Shown: positions 17,001 through 25,682 of the stretch, piece after piece | How positions within the stretch are numbered: the stretch's first letter is position 1 | Layout of the letters: the number at the start of each line of letters is the position of its first letter | NCBI GenBank assembly: GCA_028283245.1 | Contig: JAPYNU010000074.1 | Span: forward strand, 1 to 64,000 | Source: Candidatus Aldehydirespirator catecholifindens | Lineage (GTDB): Bacteria; Actinomycetota; Acidimicrobiia; Acidimicrobiales; Aldehydirespiratoraceae | DNA length: 64,000 bases | Reading direction: 5' to 3' | The notes under the pieces: model-generated | The model's database searches: none | Told to the model about the DNA's origin: nothing | What the model saw: the letters and a program-made list of their open reading frames with translations, nothing else | Program-made: the position numbers and the translations under genes

Positions 17001-18994
17001 ACTCCCATCCCGACACGTCCACAACGGTGAAGCCAGTGAAGACCCTGCTAGTAGCAAACCGTGGCGAGATAGCACGACGCGTGTTCCGAACCGCACGAGC
17101 TATGGGGATGCGCTGCGTAGCGGTTTTTACTGAAGCCGATCGTGATGCCCCTTTCGTGGCTGAAGCCGACATAGCGATACGTCTCGACAGTGGATATCTC
17201 GACGCTGACGCGGTGGTGGCTGCAGCGCTGCGATCCGGCGCAGACGCAGTGCATCCCGGTTACGGCTTCCTGTCAGAGAAAGCTGAGTTTGCTCGGGCGG
17301 TAACTGCGGCAGGTTTGGCCTGGGTCGGCCCGAGCCCTGAAGCCATTGAGACGATGGGCGACAAGCTCGCAGCCAAAAACGCTGCTGTAGCTGCGAAGAT
17401 GCCGACACTGCCTTTCACTGAAGATCCAGACAACGCAACCGAAATCGGCTATCCGCTGATGGTCAAAGCAGCCGCAGGTGGCGGTGGCAAAGGTATGCGG
17501 CTGGTGTTTGATGCCGCCGAACTTGAAGACGCTGTCACCGCGGCACGACGCGAAGCGCTCGGCGGTTTCGGTGATGACACAGTGTTCTTGGAGCGTTACC
17601 TGCCACGCTGTCGCCATATCGAGATACAGGTTCTGGGCGACATGCACGGCAACGTCGTGCATCTCGGTGAACGCGAATGCTCGATTCAGCGCCGCCACCA
17701 AAAAATCATCGAAGAGTCGCCTTCCAGTGCAGTAGATGAGACTCTGCGTGACGCTATGGGCGCGGCTGCGGTGCGTTTGGCGGAGTCAATCGGTTATGTC
17801 TCAGCGGGCACGGTCGAGTTGGTGCTTGATGATGACACAGGCGAGTTCTTCTTTTTGGAGGTCAACACCAGGCTGCAAGTGGAGCACCCAGTGACTGAGC
17901 AGGTCACCGGAATCGATCTGGTGCGTGAACAGTTGCGGGTCACGGCTGGCGAACCATTGGGATATAGCCAGGCTGACATCAGCTTCATTGGGCACTCGAT
18001 TGAGGCAAGGCTCTACGCCGAGGATCCCGCATCGGGTTTTTTGCCTGCTGTGGGGACTCTGGCTGCGTTTGCTGCGGCTGTCGAGCCAGCGGTTCGCTGG
18101 GACAGCGGCGTTGAGACTGGCAGCGAAGTCGGGCTGGATTTCGATCCGATGCTTGCCAAAGTGATCGCTCATGCCCCGAGCCGGCGCGAAGCTGCTCAGC
18201 GTCTCAGTTTGGCGCTGCAGCGGCTGCATCTCGGCGGGGTTGTCACCAACCGGCATTTTCTGGCCAGCGTGCTCGACTCTGAAGCTTTTCTGGCTGGTGA
18301 CACCACCACCGATTTCATTGAGCGCGTCAAACCAAGCCGCGCTGCGGCCTTCTCGGATGCTCAGTGCCGACGGCTTGCGGTTGCTGCTGCCATGTGGATG
18401 CAAGCCGCCGAACGTCAACAAGCCCCCATATTGGGATGGATGCCCAGCGGTTGGCGTCATGGACGACTCCCGGCGGAGCATGTGCGGCTGTTGGTTGAAA
18501 CCGCCCCAAAGCCGGTTGAGGTGACGGTCGCTTATCAACCCAACCGCGACAGTGCTTTTGAGGTGCGGGCAGCATCCGGCGAAAACGACGACACGGTTGC
18601 CACGGCTAGGGTCGTTAGCTGGCAACCTGAAATGCTGGAAGTCGAATGGGACCGATACCGGGTTCGTTACCTGGTTACCGCTGTAGACAACCGGATCTAC
18701 CTAACCGGCGACACTGAAACCGTTGCCGTTGAGGTGATACCGCGCTTCGCGGCACCCGACTCCGGCCCGGCTGCTGGAAGCTTCGCAGCACCGATGCCTG
18801 GAGTTGTGGTGGAGGTGCGAGTCAGCGAAGGTCAGCGGGTTTCAGCAGGTGCGACTTTGGTGGTGATGGAGGGCATGAAGATGGAGCATCATGTCACCGC
18901 TCCCGCTGACGGCACGGTGGCGCAGGTTCTGGTGGCACCCGGTGATCAAGTAGATAACGGCTCGCCGCTGCTCGTGTTCGAAGCCGAAGAGTAG
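16997..18994 (+). CDS. Acyl-CoA carboxylase, biotin carboxylase/biotin carrier (alpha) subunit
   Basis: Carboxylates and carries biotin for the preceding beta subunit. Domains in order: biotin-carboxylase N-domain (LLVANRGEIARR near residue 15), ATP-grasp with KAAAGGGGKGMRLV (about 155-170) and the ECSIQRRHQK loop, a linker domain, and a C-terminal biotinyl domain with MEGMKMEH, in which Lys628 is the biotinylation site. I chose the GTG at 16997, which overlaps the upstream TGA as GTGA. The frame is open 63 nt further upstream, but that region codes for the beta subunit. At 665 residues the protein is a normal MccA/AccA-type fusion. Confidence 0.93.
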   Translation: MNSHPDTSTTVKPVKTLLVANRGEIARRVFRTARAMGMRCVAVFTEADRDAPFVAEADIAIRLDSGYLDADAVVAAALRSGADAVHPGYGFLSEKAEFARAVTAAGLAWVGPSPEAIETMGDKLAAKNAAVAAKMPTLPFTEDPDNATEIGYPLMVKAAAGGGGKGMRLVFDAAELEDAVTAARREALGGFGDDTVFLERYLPRCRHIEIQVLGDMHGNVVHLGERECSIQRRHQKIIEESPSSAVDETLRDAMGAAAVRLAESIGYVSAGTVELVLDDDTGEFFFLEVNTRLQVEHPVTEQVTGIDLVREQLRVTAGEPLGYSQADISFIGHSIEARLYAEDPASGFLPAVGTLAAFAAAVEPAVRWDSGVETGSEVGLDFDPMLAKVIAHAPSRREAAQRLSLALQRLHLGGVVTNRHFLASVLDSEAFLAGDTTTDFIERVKPSRAAAFSDAQCRRLAVAAAMWMQAAERQQAPILGWMPSGWRHGRLPAEHVRLLVETAPKPVEVTVAYQPNRDSAFEVRAASGENDDTVATARVVSWQPEMLEVEWDRYRVRYLVTAVDNRIYLTGDTETVAVEVIPRFAAPDSGPAAGSFAAPMPGVVVEVRVSEGQRVSAGATLVVMEGMKMEHHVTAPADGTVAQVLVAPGDQVDNGSPLLVFEAEE

Positions 18995-18998
18995 TTCT

Positions 18999-20876
18999 GT
19001 GCCTGCCACAAACTCCGACATCTCCAACGGTGCTGCTCAACCGATAAGGGTTTCGCAGCCGATCAGGATCGCTAACTGTTCAGGCTTCTACGGTGACCGG
19101 CTGTCTGCTGCAGCCGAAATGGTGAACGACGGCCCGATAGACGTTTTGACAGGCGACTGGCTAGCGGAACTAACCATGCTGATCTTGGCGCGCACGCGGT
19201 CGCGTCGCCCCGGCGGCGGTTACGCCCGCAGTTTCGTCAAACAGATGGAACAAGTCATGGGCGAATGCCTTGACAAGGGTGTCAAAGTGGTATCCAACGC
19301 GGGCGGGCTTGATCCTCGAGGCTGCGCTGAAGCTGTTGAACAAACAGCACAACGGCTGGGTCTGCACCTGCGGATCGCTTATGTGAACGGCGATGATCTG
19401 ATGGCACGACTTGACGCGGACTCCCCCGACGCAGTGATGCTGCGATCGTTCATCAACGGCGAGCCCATCACCGATACCAGGAATTTGATCACAGCCAACG
19501 CTTATCTGGGTTGCTGGGGAATAGTCGAGGCCCTCAACCGAGGTGCGGATGTAGTAATCACCGGCAGAGTCACCGACGCGGCGGTGGTATGTGGCCCGGC
19601 TGCTTGGCATCACGGCTGGGCTAACGACGACTGGGACGCTCTCGCGGGTGCTGTCACGGCGGGGCATGTCATCGAATGCGGCACCCAAGCGACAGGCGGA
19701 AACTATTCGTTCTTCACTGAACTGCAAGGCATGACACGCTGCGGTTTTCCGTGGGCGGAGATCGCCTCAGACGGTTCATCAGTGATCGGCAAACACGAAG
19801 ACACCGGTGGTGCGGTAACGGTGGGCACAGTCACGGCGCAGCTGCTTTATGAGATTGACACGCCGCGGTATCTGGGCCCGGATGTGATTAGCCGCTTCGA
19901 CACGATCCGGCTTGCACAAACCGCCAAGGATCGTGTCAGTATCAACTCGGTAAAAGGCGAGCCGCCGCCAGACGCTCTGAAGGTCGCGACCAACGAATCA
20001 GGCGGCTTCCGCAGCGATATCAGCATTGCACTCACCGGCCTAGACATCGAAGCTAAAGCTGCTCTGGTGCATGACGCTTTTTGGCGGACTTGTCCTTACG
20101 ATCCAGATGATTACGCCAAAGTAACCGAACGGGTGCAGCGCTGCGACAAGCCTGATCCGACCAGCAACGAGGAAGCCACCGCTTTTTGGCGGCTCAGTGT
20201 CTTTGATGATGACGAAGCCAAGCTCGGACGAACTCTGTCTGACGCTATGAACGAACTAGTGCTGGCCACGATCCCGGGAATGTTCTCACCGTCTTTGGCG
20301 GCTGGTCCTAGAGCTTTCGGCGTATACAGACCGGCCACTGTGTCGGCTGCAGCAGTGCCGCAGTATGTGACTTTTCTTGATGGTGAACGCACTGTGGTGG
20401 ATCCGCTGCCTACGGGTTCAGCAGTTGAGGTGCCTGCAGCTGTGCTGCCAGAGGAGATAGCGCAATCATCAGCCACTGCACGCGACTGGGGAGCTGTGAC
20501 TCAAGCGCCACTGGGCTGTGTGTTCGGCACCCGCTCAGGCGATAAAGGCGGAAACGCCAATCTGGGTGTGTTTGCACGCTCAGCTGAGGCCTTCGAATGG
20601 CTAGATGGCTTTTTGACTGTGCAAAAACTCGGTGAGCTGATGCCAGAGGTGGCGGCACTAAAAACAGACCGTCATCGCCTAGCCAACATCTGGTCGCTCA
20701 ACTTCGTGATCCATGGACTGCTAGGAGACGGGGTCGCTGCCTCGGATCGTCAAGACCCTCAAGCCAAAAGCTTCGGCGAATGGCTACGTGCGCGAACCGC
20801 GCCTATCCCCGACTACCTGCTCAACAACCCGACGAACGCAAACAACGATCCACTAAAGGGGGTAGTCACAGCATGA
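18999..20876 (+). CDS. AtuA-like protein (DUF1446 plus C-terminal AtuA domain)
   Basis: A 625-residue protein. The N-terminal about 450 residues match the acyclic-terpene-utilisation AtuA/DUF1446 family (NCSGFYGDR at the start, DVLTGDWLAELTM, ITGRVTDAA, GGNYSFF). The C-terminal about 110 residues match the separate AtuA-associated domain (TRSGDKGGNANLGVF, IWSLNFVIHGLLG). The biochemical role of this family is not established; it travels with geranyl-CoA or related carboxylases. The start is GTG, 4 nt after the carboxylase stop. Its TGA overlaps the ATG of the next gene, so it is a core member of this operon. Confidence 0.85.
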   Translation: MPATNSDISNGAAQPIRVSQPIRIANCSGFYGDRLSAAAEMVNDGPIDVLTGDWLAELTMLILARTRSRRPGGGYARSFVKQMEQVMGECLDKGVKVVSNAGGLDPRGCAEAVEQTAQRLGLHLRIAYVNGDDLMARLDADSPDAVMLRSFINGEPITDTRNLITANAYLGCWGIVEALNRGADVVITGRVTDAAVVCGPAAWHHGWANDDWDALAGAVTAGHVIECGTQATGGNYSFFTELQGMTRCGFPWAEIASDGSSVIGKHEDTGGAVTVGTVTAQLLYEIDTPRYLGPDVISRFDTIRLAQTAKDRVSINSVKGEPPPDALKVATNESGGFRSDISIALTGLDIEAKAALVHDAFWRTCPYDPDDYAKVTERVQRCDKPDPTSNEEATAFWRLSVFDDDEAKLGRTLSDAMNELVLATIPGMFSPSLAAGPRAFGVYRPATVSAAAVPQYVTFLDGERTVVDPLPTGSAVEVPAAVLPEEIAQSSATARDWGAVTQAPLGCVFGTRSGDKGGNANLGVFARSAEAFEWLDGFLTVQKLGELMPEVAALKTDRHRLANIWSLNFVIHGLLGDGVAASDRQDPQAKSFGEWLRARTAPIPDYLLNNPTNANNDPLKGVVTA

Positions 20877-21706
20877 AAGTCGCAGAAGTGCTGCGTGATC
20901 TGCTTGATGAGCAGAACAGCCTCGACAAGGTGGTGGCTGCATTGCATGACAGCCAATGGGATCTACCCACCGCAAGCCCACGCTGGTCGATAACAGAGCA
21001 GATCGGTCACCTTGCCTATTTCGATGATGCCGCGGTTGCAGCGATCCGCGACCCCGAAAACTTCAAAGACAAGGCTCAACAACTGGCGCGAGCGCTGCAA
21101 TCAAATGAAACCGCAGGCGACGATTTCACCCTCAACGAATTCCGGGAAATGAACCCGACACAGCGTCTAGCGCATTGGCGTGACTGCCGGTCACGTCTCG
21201 AAATAGCCGCCGCCACGCTCGGTGAACACGACCGAGTTATCTGGTATGGGCCGTCGATGGGTGCCAAATCTTTCTTGAGCGCTCGACTGATGGAAGCTTG
21301 GGCTCACGGCTGTGATGTGCGCCAGGCTGCTGGAGTGCAACTGGAAGCCACGATGCGGCTGCGTCATGTCGCTCAACTCGGTGTCATCACACGCGGCTGG
21401 TCATACATCAACCGTGGGCTGCCCCCGCCTGACGGTGACGTTCGTGTGGAGTTAGCAGCTCCCGACGGCGGAGTCTGGCACTGGGGCGATACCGCAGCCG
21501 CAGCAGGCAACGCAGTCACAGGGCCTGCTCTGGATTTCTGTTTGGTGGTAACGCAACGTCGTCACTTGGCCGATACCAAACTGCTAGTCGCTGGCCAGCA
21601 CGCCCACGAGTGGATGTCGATAGCTCAAGCCTTCGCAGGCCCGCCCACCGACGGCCCGTCCGCAGCTTCTGAGCACAGTAAGGCGACTTCGGGAACCAGC
21701 TCGTGA
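20873..21706 (+). CDS. DinB-like / TIGR03084-type metal-binding protein
   Basis: A 277-residue protein resembling the maleylpyruvate-isomerase N-terminal (DinB-like four-helix) family and specifically the TIGR03084 group. Candidate metal residues are His in SITEQIGHLAYFDD, in the LAHWRDCR segment and in MEAWAHGCDV. The family often uses a low-molecular-weight thiol (mycothiol) as cosubstrate, but no reaction is known for this subgroup. The ATG at 20873 overlaps the preceding TGA as ATGA, and its own TGA overlaps the next GTG, so it is tightly coupled to the carboxylase operon and probably acts on the same pathway. Confidence 0.78.
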   Translation: MKVAEVLRDLLDEQNSLDKVVAALHDSQWDLPTASPRWSITEQIGHLAYFDDAAVAAIRDPENFKDKAQQLARALQSNETAGDDFTLNEFREMNPTQRLAHWRDCRSRLEIAAATLGEHDRVIWYGPSMGAKSFLSARLMEAWAHGCDVRQAAGVQLEATMRLRHVAQLGVITRGWSYINRGLPPPDGDVRVELAAPDGGVWHWGDTAAAAGNAVTGPALDFCLVVTQRRHLADTKLLVAGQHAHEWMSIAQAFAGPPTDGPSAASEHSKATSGTSS

Positions 21707-22503
21707 GCCTTGTCAAGGTCGCACGCGATGACCGGGGCGTGGTCACGGTCACGCTAGACAGCGAATCCAACCGCAACGCTTTGAGCAGAGCACTTCTGAG
21801 CGAACTCAGCAACATCCTTGACAACGCCGAAGCCGACCCAGAGGTGCGAGTGGTGATACTCACCAACACTGGAAGAGTGTTTTGTGCGGGTGCTGACCTT
21901 TCGGAGATGCGCCCACAACGCCAAGTCGAATCTGGTGCCCGCGCAGACGACTCTCCCGTTGTGGCTGGTGCCAGCGATCTGTTCAGCCGGTTCCGTCAAT
22001 CCACGAAACCTTATGTCGGCCGTATAGCAGGACACTGCGTGGCTGGAGGCATGGGACTAGCCGCGGCTCTTGATATTTCTATCGCCAGCGAAGACTCCCG
22101 ATTCGGGTTCAGTGAAGTCCGTGTTGGTGTGGCACCTGCCATGATCTCAGTGGTCTGCCTGCCGAAAATGCGTCACGCTGACGCAGCAGCAGCTTTTTTG
22201 CGCGGCAACCGCTTCACGGCGCAACAAGCCGCCGACATGGGCCTGATCAACACGGCTGTGCCAGCCAACAAACTCGACTCCGAAGTGGAGGCAGTGGTCT
22301 GCGATCTGCTCGCCGCAGCTCCAGGGGCTTTGGCCGCATGCAAACAGCTACTGAGCCGTGTGCCTCAAATGTCTTTCGAAGACGCCCGCGTCTGGACTGA
22401 ACAGTTCTCGGCTGAACTGTTCGCATCCGAGGAAGCTGCCGAAGGCATGGACGCCTTCTTGAACAAGCGCCCACCAAATTGGGCACCCAACAGTGGCGGT
22501 TGA
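21703..22503 (+). CDS. Enoyl-CoA hydratase/isomerase family protein
   Basis: Crotonase-fold enzyme, 266 residues, probably hydrating the product of the carboxylase (methylglutaconyl-CoA-hydratase-like). The oxyanion hole is seen in FCAGADLSEM and GHCVAGGMGLAAALD. The catalytic-glutamate region GFSEVRVGVAPAMIS is present. The start is GTG in a GTGA overlap with the upstream stop. It closes the five-gene operon and converges with the hypothetical gene at 22517, with only 13 bp between them. Hydratase rather than isomerase activity is inferred from the conserved Glu in the second motif. Confidence 0.88.
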   Translation: MSLVKVARDDRGVVTVTLDSESNRNALSRALLSELSNILDNAEADPEVRVVILTNTGRVFCAGADLSEMRPQRQVESGARADDSPVVAGASDLFSRFRQSTKPYVGRIAGHCVAGGMGLAAALDISIASEDSRFGFSEVRVGVAPAMISVVCLPKMRHADAAAAFLRGNRFTAQQAADMGLINTAVPANKLDSEVEAVVCDLLAAAPGALAACKQLLSRVPQMSFEDARVWTEQFSAELFASEEAAEGMDAFLNKRPPNWAPNSGG

Positions 22504-22516
22504 AACTTCCGCAGCG

Positions 22517-23188
22517 CTAAGTGCCAGCAGGGTCGGGAACGGTTTCGTCGCTGGTGAGCATCTCAACCTCGGCAACTAGACACGCCGACACTGCCGCCCG
22601 CGCGATCTCTTCGCAACGCTGCAGATCTTGCGTCTCCAGAGGACTGATCACCACCAAAGTCACACCGAGACCATCGTCACGCACTAGGTTGGCGCATAGA
22701 GCCGCGGCTTCGTCTGACCAGTCAACCTGCTGAGCGTCTTGGCTCTCGTTTTGCTGCTTATCGTTGGGCTCGAATGCGCTCACGTCGCAGCAGGGCGGTG
22801 CTGGAGCGGTGTTGAGCTTGGCCAAAAGCGTGTCAACCTGATCTGTGGTAAGTGGAGTGGTAAACGCAAACGACGTAGTCTCGCATCCGACTACTTGATA
22901 AAGGCCTGCCCCGAGGTGGCAGGTCTGCACACCAGACGAAGTAAGAGTCAAAGTCGGAGGGTCGCCGCCTTGGAAACCCAACATTCTGGTAAGCATCCGA
23001 GCATCGGGCGCTGCCAGCACCAGTTGCCGGAACTCGGCGGGATGCATCGCGCAGCGAGGATCGGTCATAGGTCCGATTGACCAAGCATGACCGCTGTCGC
23101 TGTTGAGTTCGAGTCTTGCGCCTGGCAGATGAAAGACCAAAGCTGCTGCCATCTGCAGAGTGTCAGCCGCGAAACTGCTTGTTTGCAT
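22517..23188 (-). CDS. Hypothetical protein, family not recognised
   Basis: A 223-residue protein I do not recognise. The start is supported by AAGGAGA before the ATG. There is no signal peptide or membrane span. The N-terminal about 115 residues alternate hydrophobic strands (AAALVFHLPGARLEL, LTLTSSGVQTCHLG) and look like a compact alpha/beta domain. A Gln/Asp/Glu-rich linker (about 140-155) leads to a shorter C-terminal region with ALCANLVRDDGLGVTLVVI. A CC pair and single Cys residues are scattered. It is encoded downstream of the carbonic anhydrase gene on the same strand, but 320 bp away. Confidence 0.6.
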   Translation of the reverse strand: MQTSSFAADTLQMAAALVFHLPGARLELNSDSGHAWSIGPMTDPRCAMHPAEFRQLVLAAPDARMLTRMLGFQGGDPPTLTLTSSGVQTCHLGAGLYQVVGCETTSFAFTTPLTTDQVDTLLAKLNTAPAPPCCDVSAFEPNDKQQNESQDAQQVDWSDEAAALCANLVRDDGLGVTLVVISPLETQDLQRCEEIARAAVSACLVAEVEMLTSDETVPDPAGT

Positions 23189-23510
23189 GAAAATTCTCCT
23201 TGCGGAACGTATCCGTGGTGGGATTACGTGATGGGATTAAAACGAGGCGCGCCCAAAGAGCACACCGAAATAACACAGGAGGTCGTCTAGCAACACAACA
23301 GAGACGACCACGGGAGCGAATCCCTCAACAAAAGGGACTTCTGCGGGCGCTCCTATCCCAGGGCCGTGACTTCCATGCTTTCAAACTCAGAACACAGCGA
23401 TACGCGTCAGCGACTCTAACCAGCCTGTCGCGACTATGCCAAATCTTTCTTGTGGCGGGCTGAGTTCCAACTTTCGGCAGCAACTACCGACAAGGAGTGA
23501 CCGACTCCAG
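23189..23510. other. Gene-free gap with two inverted-repeat structures
   Basis: No credible gene. The Q-strand ribosome site is at the left edge. A perfect 8-bp inverted repeat, GGTCGTCT (23281-23288) with AGACGACC (23302-23309), has a 13-nt loop. Immediately after it, nested arms GGAGCG/CGCTCC (23313-23318 and 23348-23353) enclose TCCCT/AGGGA (23321-23325 and 23333-23337). It could be a terminator or structured leader between the carbonic anhydrase gene and the hypothetical gene. It does not fold as a tRNA. Confidence 0.45.
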
Positions 23511-24074
23511 CTACCGCAGCGACGAACTGCCTTCCGTTTCGTAGAGTTTGCCGTCGTCAATGTCGTAGACGAAGCCCCGAATGTGATCGGTGTGCATCAA
23601 GAACGGCGATTCCTGCAACCGCTTGATCGACTCAACCACGTCATCGTAAGGATCAGCGAAAGCCTGCACTTTCCAGCTTGGGCATATCCCTGTCTCAGCT
23701 TCGAGGCTTGCTAGGAAACCCTGCTCATCCAGATTCTGCATACCGCATTTGGTGTGATGTATCAGCACTACCTCGCGTGTGCCCAGCAGCCGCTGCGAGA
23801 TGCATAACGAACGTATCGCGTCGTCGCTGATCACTCCCCCAGCGTTACGGATCACATGCGCTTCACCTTCACGCAAACCCAAGATTCTGTAAACATCCAT
23901 CCGGGCGTCCATGCAGGCAACCACTGCTACATGCCTCGACGGCGGCGCTGGCAGTCCAGCCGAGTCGAAAGCTTGCGCATAGTCGGCGTTGGCTGCCAGC
24001 AGCTGCGGGGTGTGCAGAGGTAAGTCGTTCATTGCAGCCAGGTCGGTGTCGTCATTAAGTATTCGCGCTGTCAA
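23511..24074 (-). CDS. Beta-class carbonic anhydrase
   Basis: Zinc enzyme interconverting CO2 and bicarbonate. Zinc ligands and active-site pair are visible: Cys54 with Asp56-Arg58 in ACMDARMD, and His107 and Cys110 in HHTKCGM. The protein has 187 residues, on the small side but normal for this clade. The TTG at 24074 overlaps the TGA of the upstream His-rich lipoprotein (TTGA coupling). ATG at 24032 is an alternative start. Bicarbonate from it could feed the PEP carboxylase and acyl-CoA carboxylase of the window, though they are separate transcription units. Confidence 0.92.
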   Translation of the reverse strand: MTARILNDDTDLAAMNDLPLHTPQLLAANADYAQAFDSAGLPAPPSRHVAVVACMDARMDVYRILGLREGEAHVIRNAGGVISDDAIRSLCISQRLLGTREVVLIHHTKCGMQNLDEQGFLASLEAETGICPSWKVQAFADPYDDVVESIKRLQESPFLMHTDHIRGFVYDIDDGKLYETEGSSSLR

Positions 24075-25033
24075 GAGATTTCCAGCAGCCGCAGCAGTTG
24101 ACCAGAGCCTTCTAGCTCTACTTCGAATACGCCGGGGATGTCTGCACGGAAAGCGAAATGAGCGGGACTGTCTTCGGCCACGGCACGCAAAATGTCGTAT
24201 CCGTGAACGTGTACTTCCTCTTCGGTGTTGGAGATCACCATCAACGCAACCACCGAACCCAGATCAACTTTGACGCGCTGTGTGCCGCCGACCACTTTGC
24301 CGTCCGCCACATCAACGCTGATCATCTGAGTGGCATCGGCCAAATCCGCATCCCAGGGGGTGGCTTCGCCAGCAGATCCATGATCGTGGTCGTGGCCTTC
24401 GTGGTCGTGACCATCGTGATCGCTTTCGCTGGTGGCTTTAGCAGTGTCCGATTCAGGTGCCATCACGACCACCGTGTCATCGATTATCTGTCCGTCTACT
24501 GCCATCGGGGAATGGTCATTAGCTGATAGCTCCACACGGATCAGGTTCTCGCCGGGCTGCAACGAGTCAATGTGATGCCACGCGCCGTAGAGACGTGAAA
24601 TCTTCTCACCGTTTATGTAGAGATGCATGTGTCCCTGGCCATCGATGTGAGCGGTGGAAGCATTCTGCGGCACTATCTCGAAGTTGCTGGTATCGGCGTG
24701 CAGGTTCCAGCCCGAGGCCGGGTCTTCGATGACTTGGATCGTGACAGTAGGCACCGGAAGACCCGCTGCGACCTCAATCGCTGTGTCGTGGTCGTGGTGC
24801 CCGCCATGTTCATGATCATGGTGCCCATCGTGGTCGTGGTTCGCTTCGTTTGCCGACTCGCCGGTCTGAGCTGCTGGAACGACAAGATCAGCAGCAGCTT
24901 CAGCGGTGGTGGAGGAAGCTGTTTCGCTGCTGGAGTCGCCGCCGCCGCAGGCCGCTGCGGTCAAGGCAAGCACCACCGCCACCACTGCTGCTGTTGTTGT
25001 TGTTGTTGTGAGTCTCCGAGGAGTTCGTGTCAT
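24071..25033 (-). CDS. His-rich lipoprotein with cupredoxin-like C-terminus
   Basis: Exported metal-binding lipoprotein, 320 residues. A signal peptide ends in the lipobox LTAAAC with Cys29. Two His/Asp clusters (about 66-85 and 200-220, patterns such as DHDGHHDHEHGG) resemble zinc- or copper-binding linkers. Between them is a domain with GHMHLYINGEKISRLYGAWH, similar to small periplasmic His-containing domains. The last 60 residues (VHVHGYDILRAV, FRADIPGVFEVELE) look like a cupredoxin fold. Probable role is extracellular copper or zinc handling. It is co-transcribed with carbonic anhydrase, a zinc enzyme, so zinc supply is one possible reading. Confidence 0.75.
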   Translation of the reverse strand: MTRTPRRLTTTTTTAAVVAVVLALTAAACGGGDSSSETASSTTAEAAADLVVPAAQTGESANEANHDHDGHHDHEHGGHHDHDTAIEVAAGLPVPTVTIQVIEDPASGWNLHADTSNFEIVPQNASTAHIDGQGHMHLYINGEKISRLYGAWHHIDSLQPGENLIRVELSANDHSPMAVDGQIIDDTVVVMAPESDTAKATSESDHDGHDHEGHDHDHGSAGEATPWDADLADATQMISVDVADGKVVGGTQRVKVDLGSVVALMVISNTEEEVHVHGYDILRAVAEDSPAHFAFRADIPGVFEVELEGSGQLLRLLEIS

Positions 25034-25313
25034 GGCTTTTTTGCTGATCCTTTCGCAAGAGCTGTGCGGTCAAGACCGCCTAGCTGCTTAGTCGTGCAGG
25101 TAGCCCACTGCGCTGTGAGCAGTGAAGAAGGATTCTCCTCCTAAGAGAGCATTAAGAGGACGCAGGAATAGTTGTGAGTTTACTGCGCTGCAGTGGTGTC
25201 ATTGCCGCTGCTTGTCCGGCGATGACTGGCACCTGCTAGACACTAGCAACGCCGCATCTAGCGCTGCCGCTGCTCAAGAGCAGAGCCCATACCAACCCGA
25301 AAGGCCGAAACGC

Positions 25314-25619
25314 ATGTCCAAAGTCGCAGTTTTCTCCAAAGTCGCCTGCAAAGAAGGCAGCAACGCCGAACTTGAGGAGGCTATGAAAGACATGGTGGCA
25401 GGCGCCGAAACGATCGACGGGGTGGAGCTGTATTCGTATCACCGCGCCGAGGACGGCAGCTACTGGTTCTTTGCGTTGATGTCGAACATGGATGCCACCA
25501 TGAGCCACGGCCAGCACCCGTCGTTGCAGGCTGCGATGGGTGCTGCTATGCAAGCAATGGACGGACATCCCGAGGTGACTTTGACCACACCCATAGCAGC
25601 CGCCGGTTTCGACATCTAA
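25314..25619 (+). CDS. Small ABM-like (antibiotic biosynthesis monooxygenase fold) protein
   Basis: A 101-residue dimeric alpha/beta barrel candidate: VAVFSKVACKEGSNAELEEA, then GVELYSYHRAEDG, then YWFFALMSNMDA, as in ABM/quinol-monooxygenase-like proteins. The frame is open from 25122, but the family-like segment starts at the ATG at 25314, with AAGG upstream. No operon partner. The stop is followed by an 11-bp tandem duplication. The 280 bp between this gene and the divergent lipoprotein gene hold no other feature I can name. Confidence 0.75.
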   Translation: MSKVAVFSKVACKEGSNAELEEAMKDMVAGAETIDGVELYSYHRAEDGSYWFFALMSNMDATMSHGQHPSLQAAMGAAMQAMDGHPEVTLTTPIAAAGFDI

Positions 25620-25633
25620 CAAACATCTAACAT
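25612..25633. repeat. 11-bp tandem duplication across a stop codon
   Basis: ACATCTAACAA (25612-25622) is followed by ACATCTAACAT (25623-25633). The first copy contains the TAA stop (25617-25619) of the ABM-like gene. Confidence 0.85.
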
Positions 25634-25682
25634 GCGCCGATGCCGCTGCTAGACAGCGCAACTGCCGCTGTGATTGATCTGT

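Noticed and set aside
22503-22517. Terminator between the enoyl-CoA hydratase and hypothetical genes
   Set aside because: Only 13 bp separate the convergent stops and no inverted repeat is visible there.
23311-23353. tRNA-like T-arm (GGGAGCGAATCCC)
   Set aside because: Loop length and flanking arms do not make a cloverleaf, and there is no acceptor stem or anticodon arm.
25644-25658. Hairpin CGCTG/CAGCG as a terminator between the ABM-like gene and the SDR gene
   Set aside because: Only five pairs and no U tract on either strand; too weak to list as a feature.
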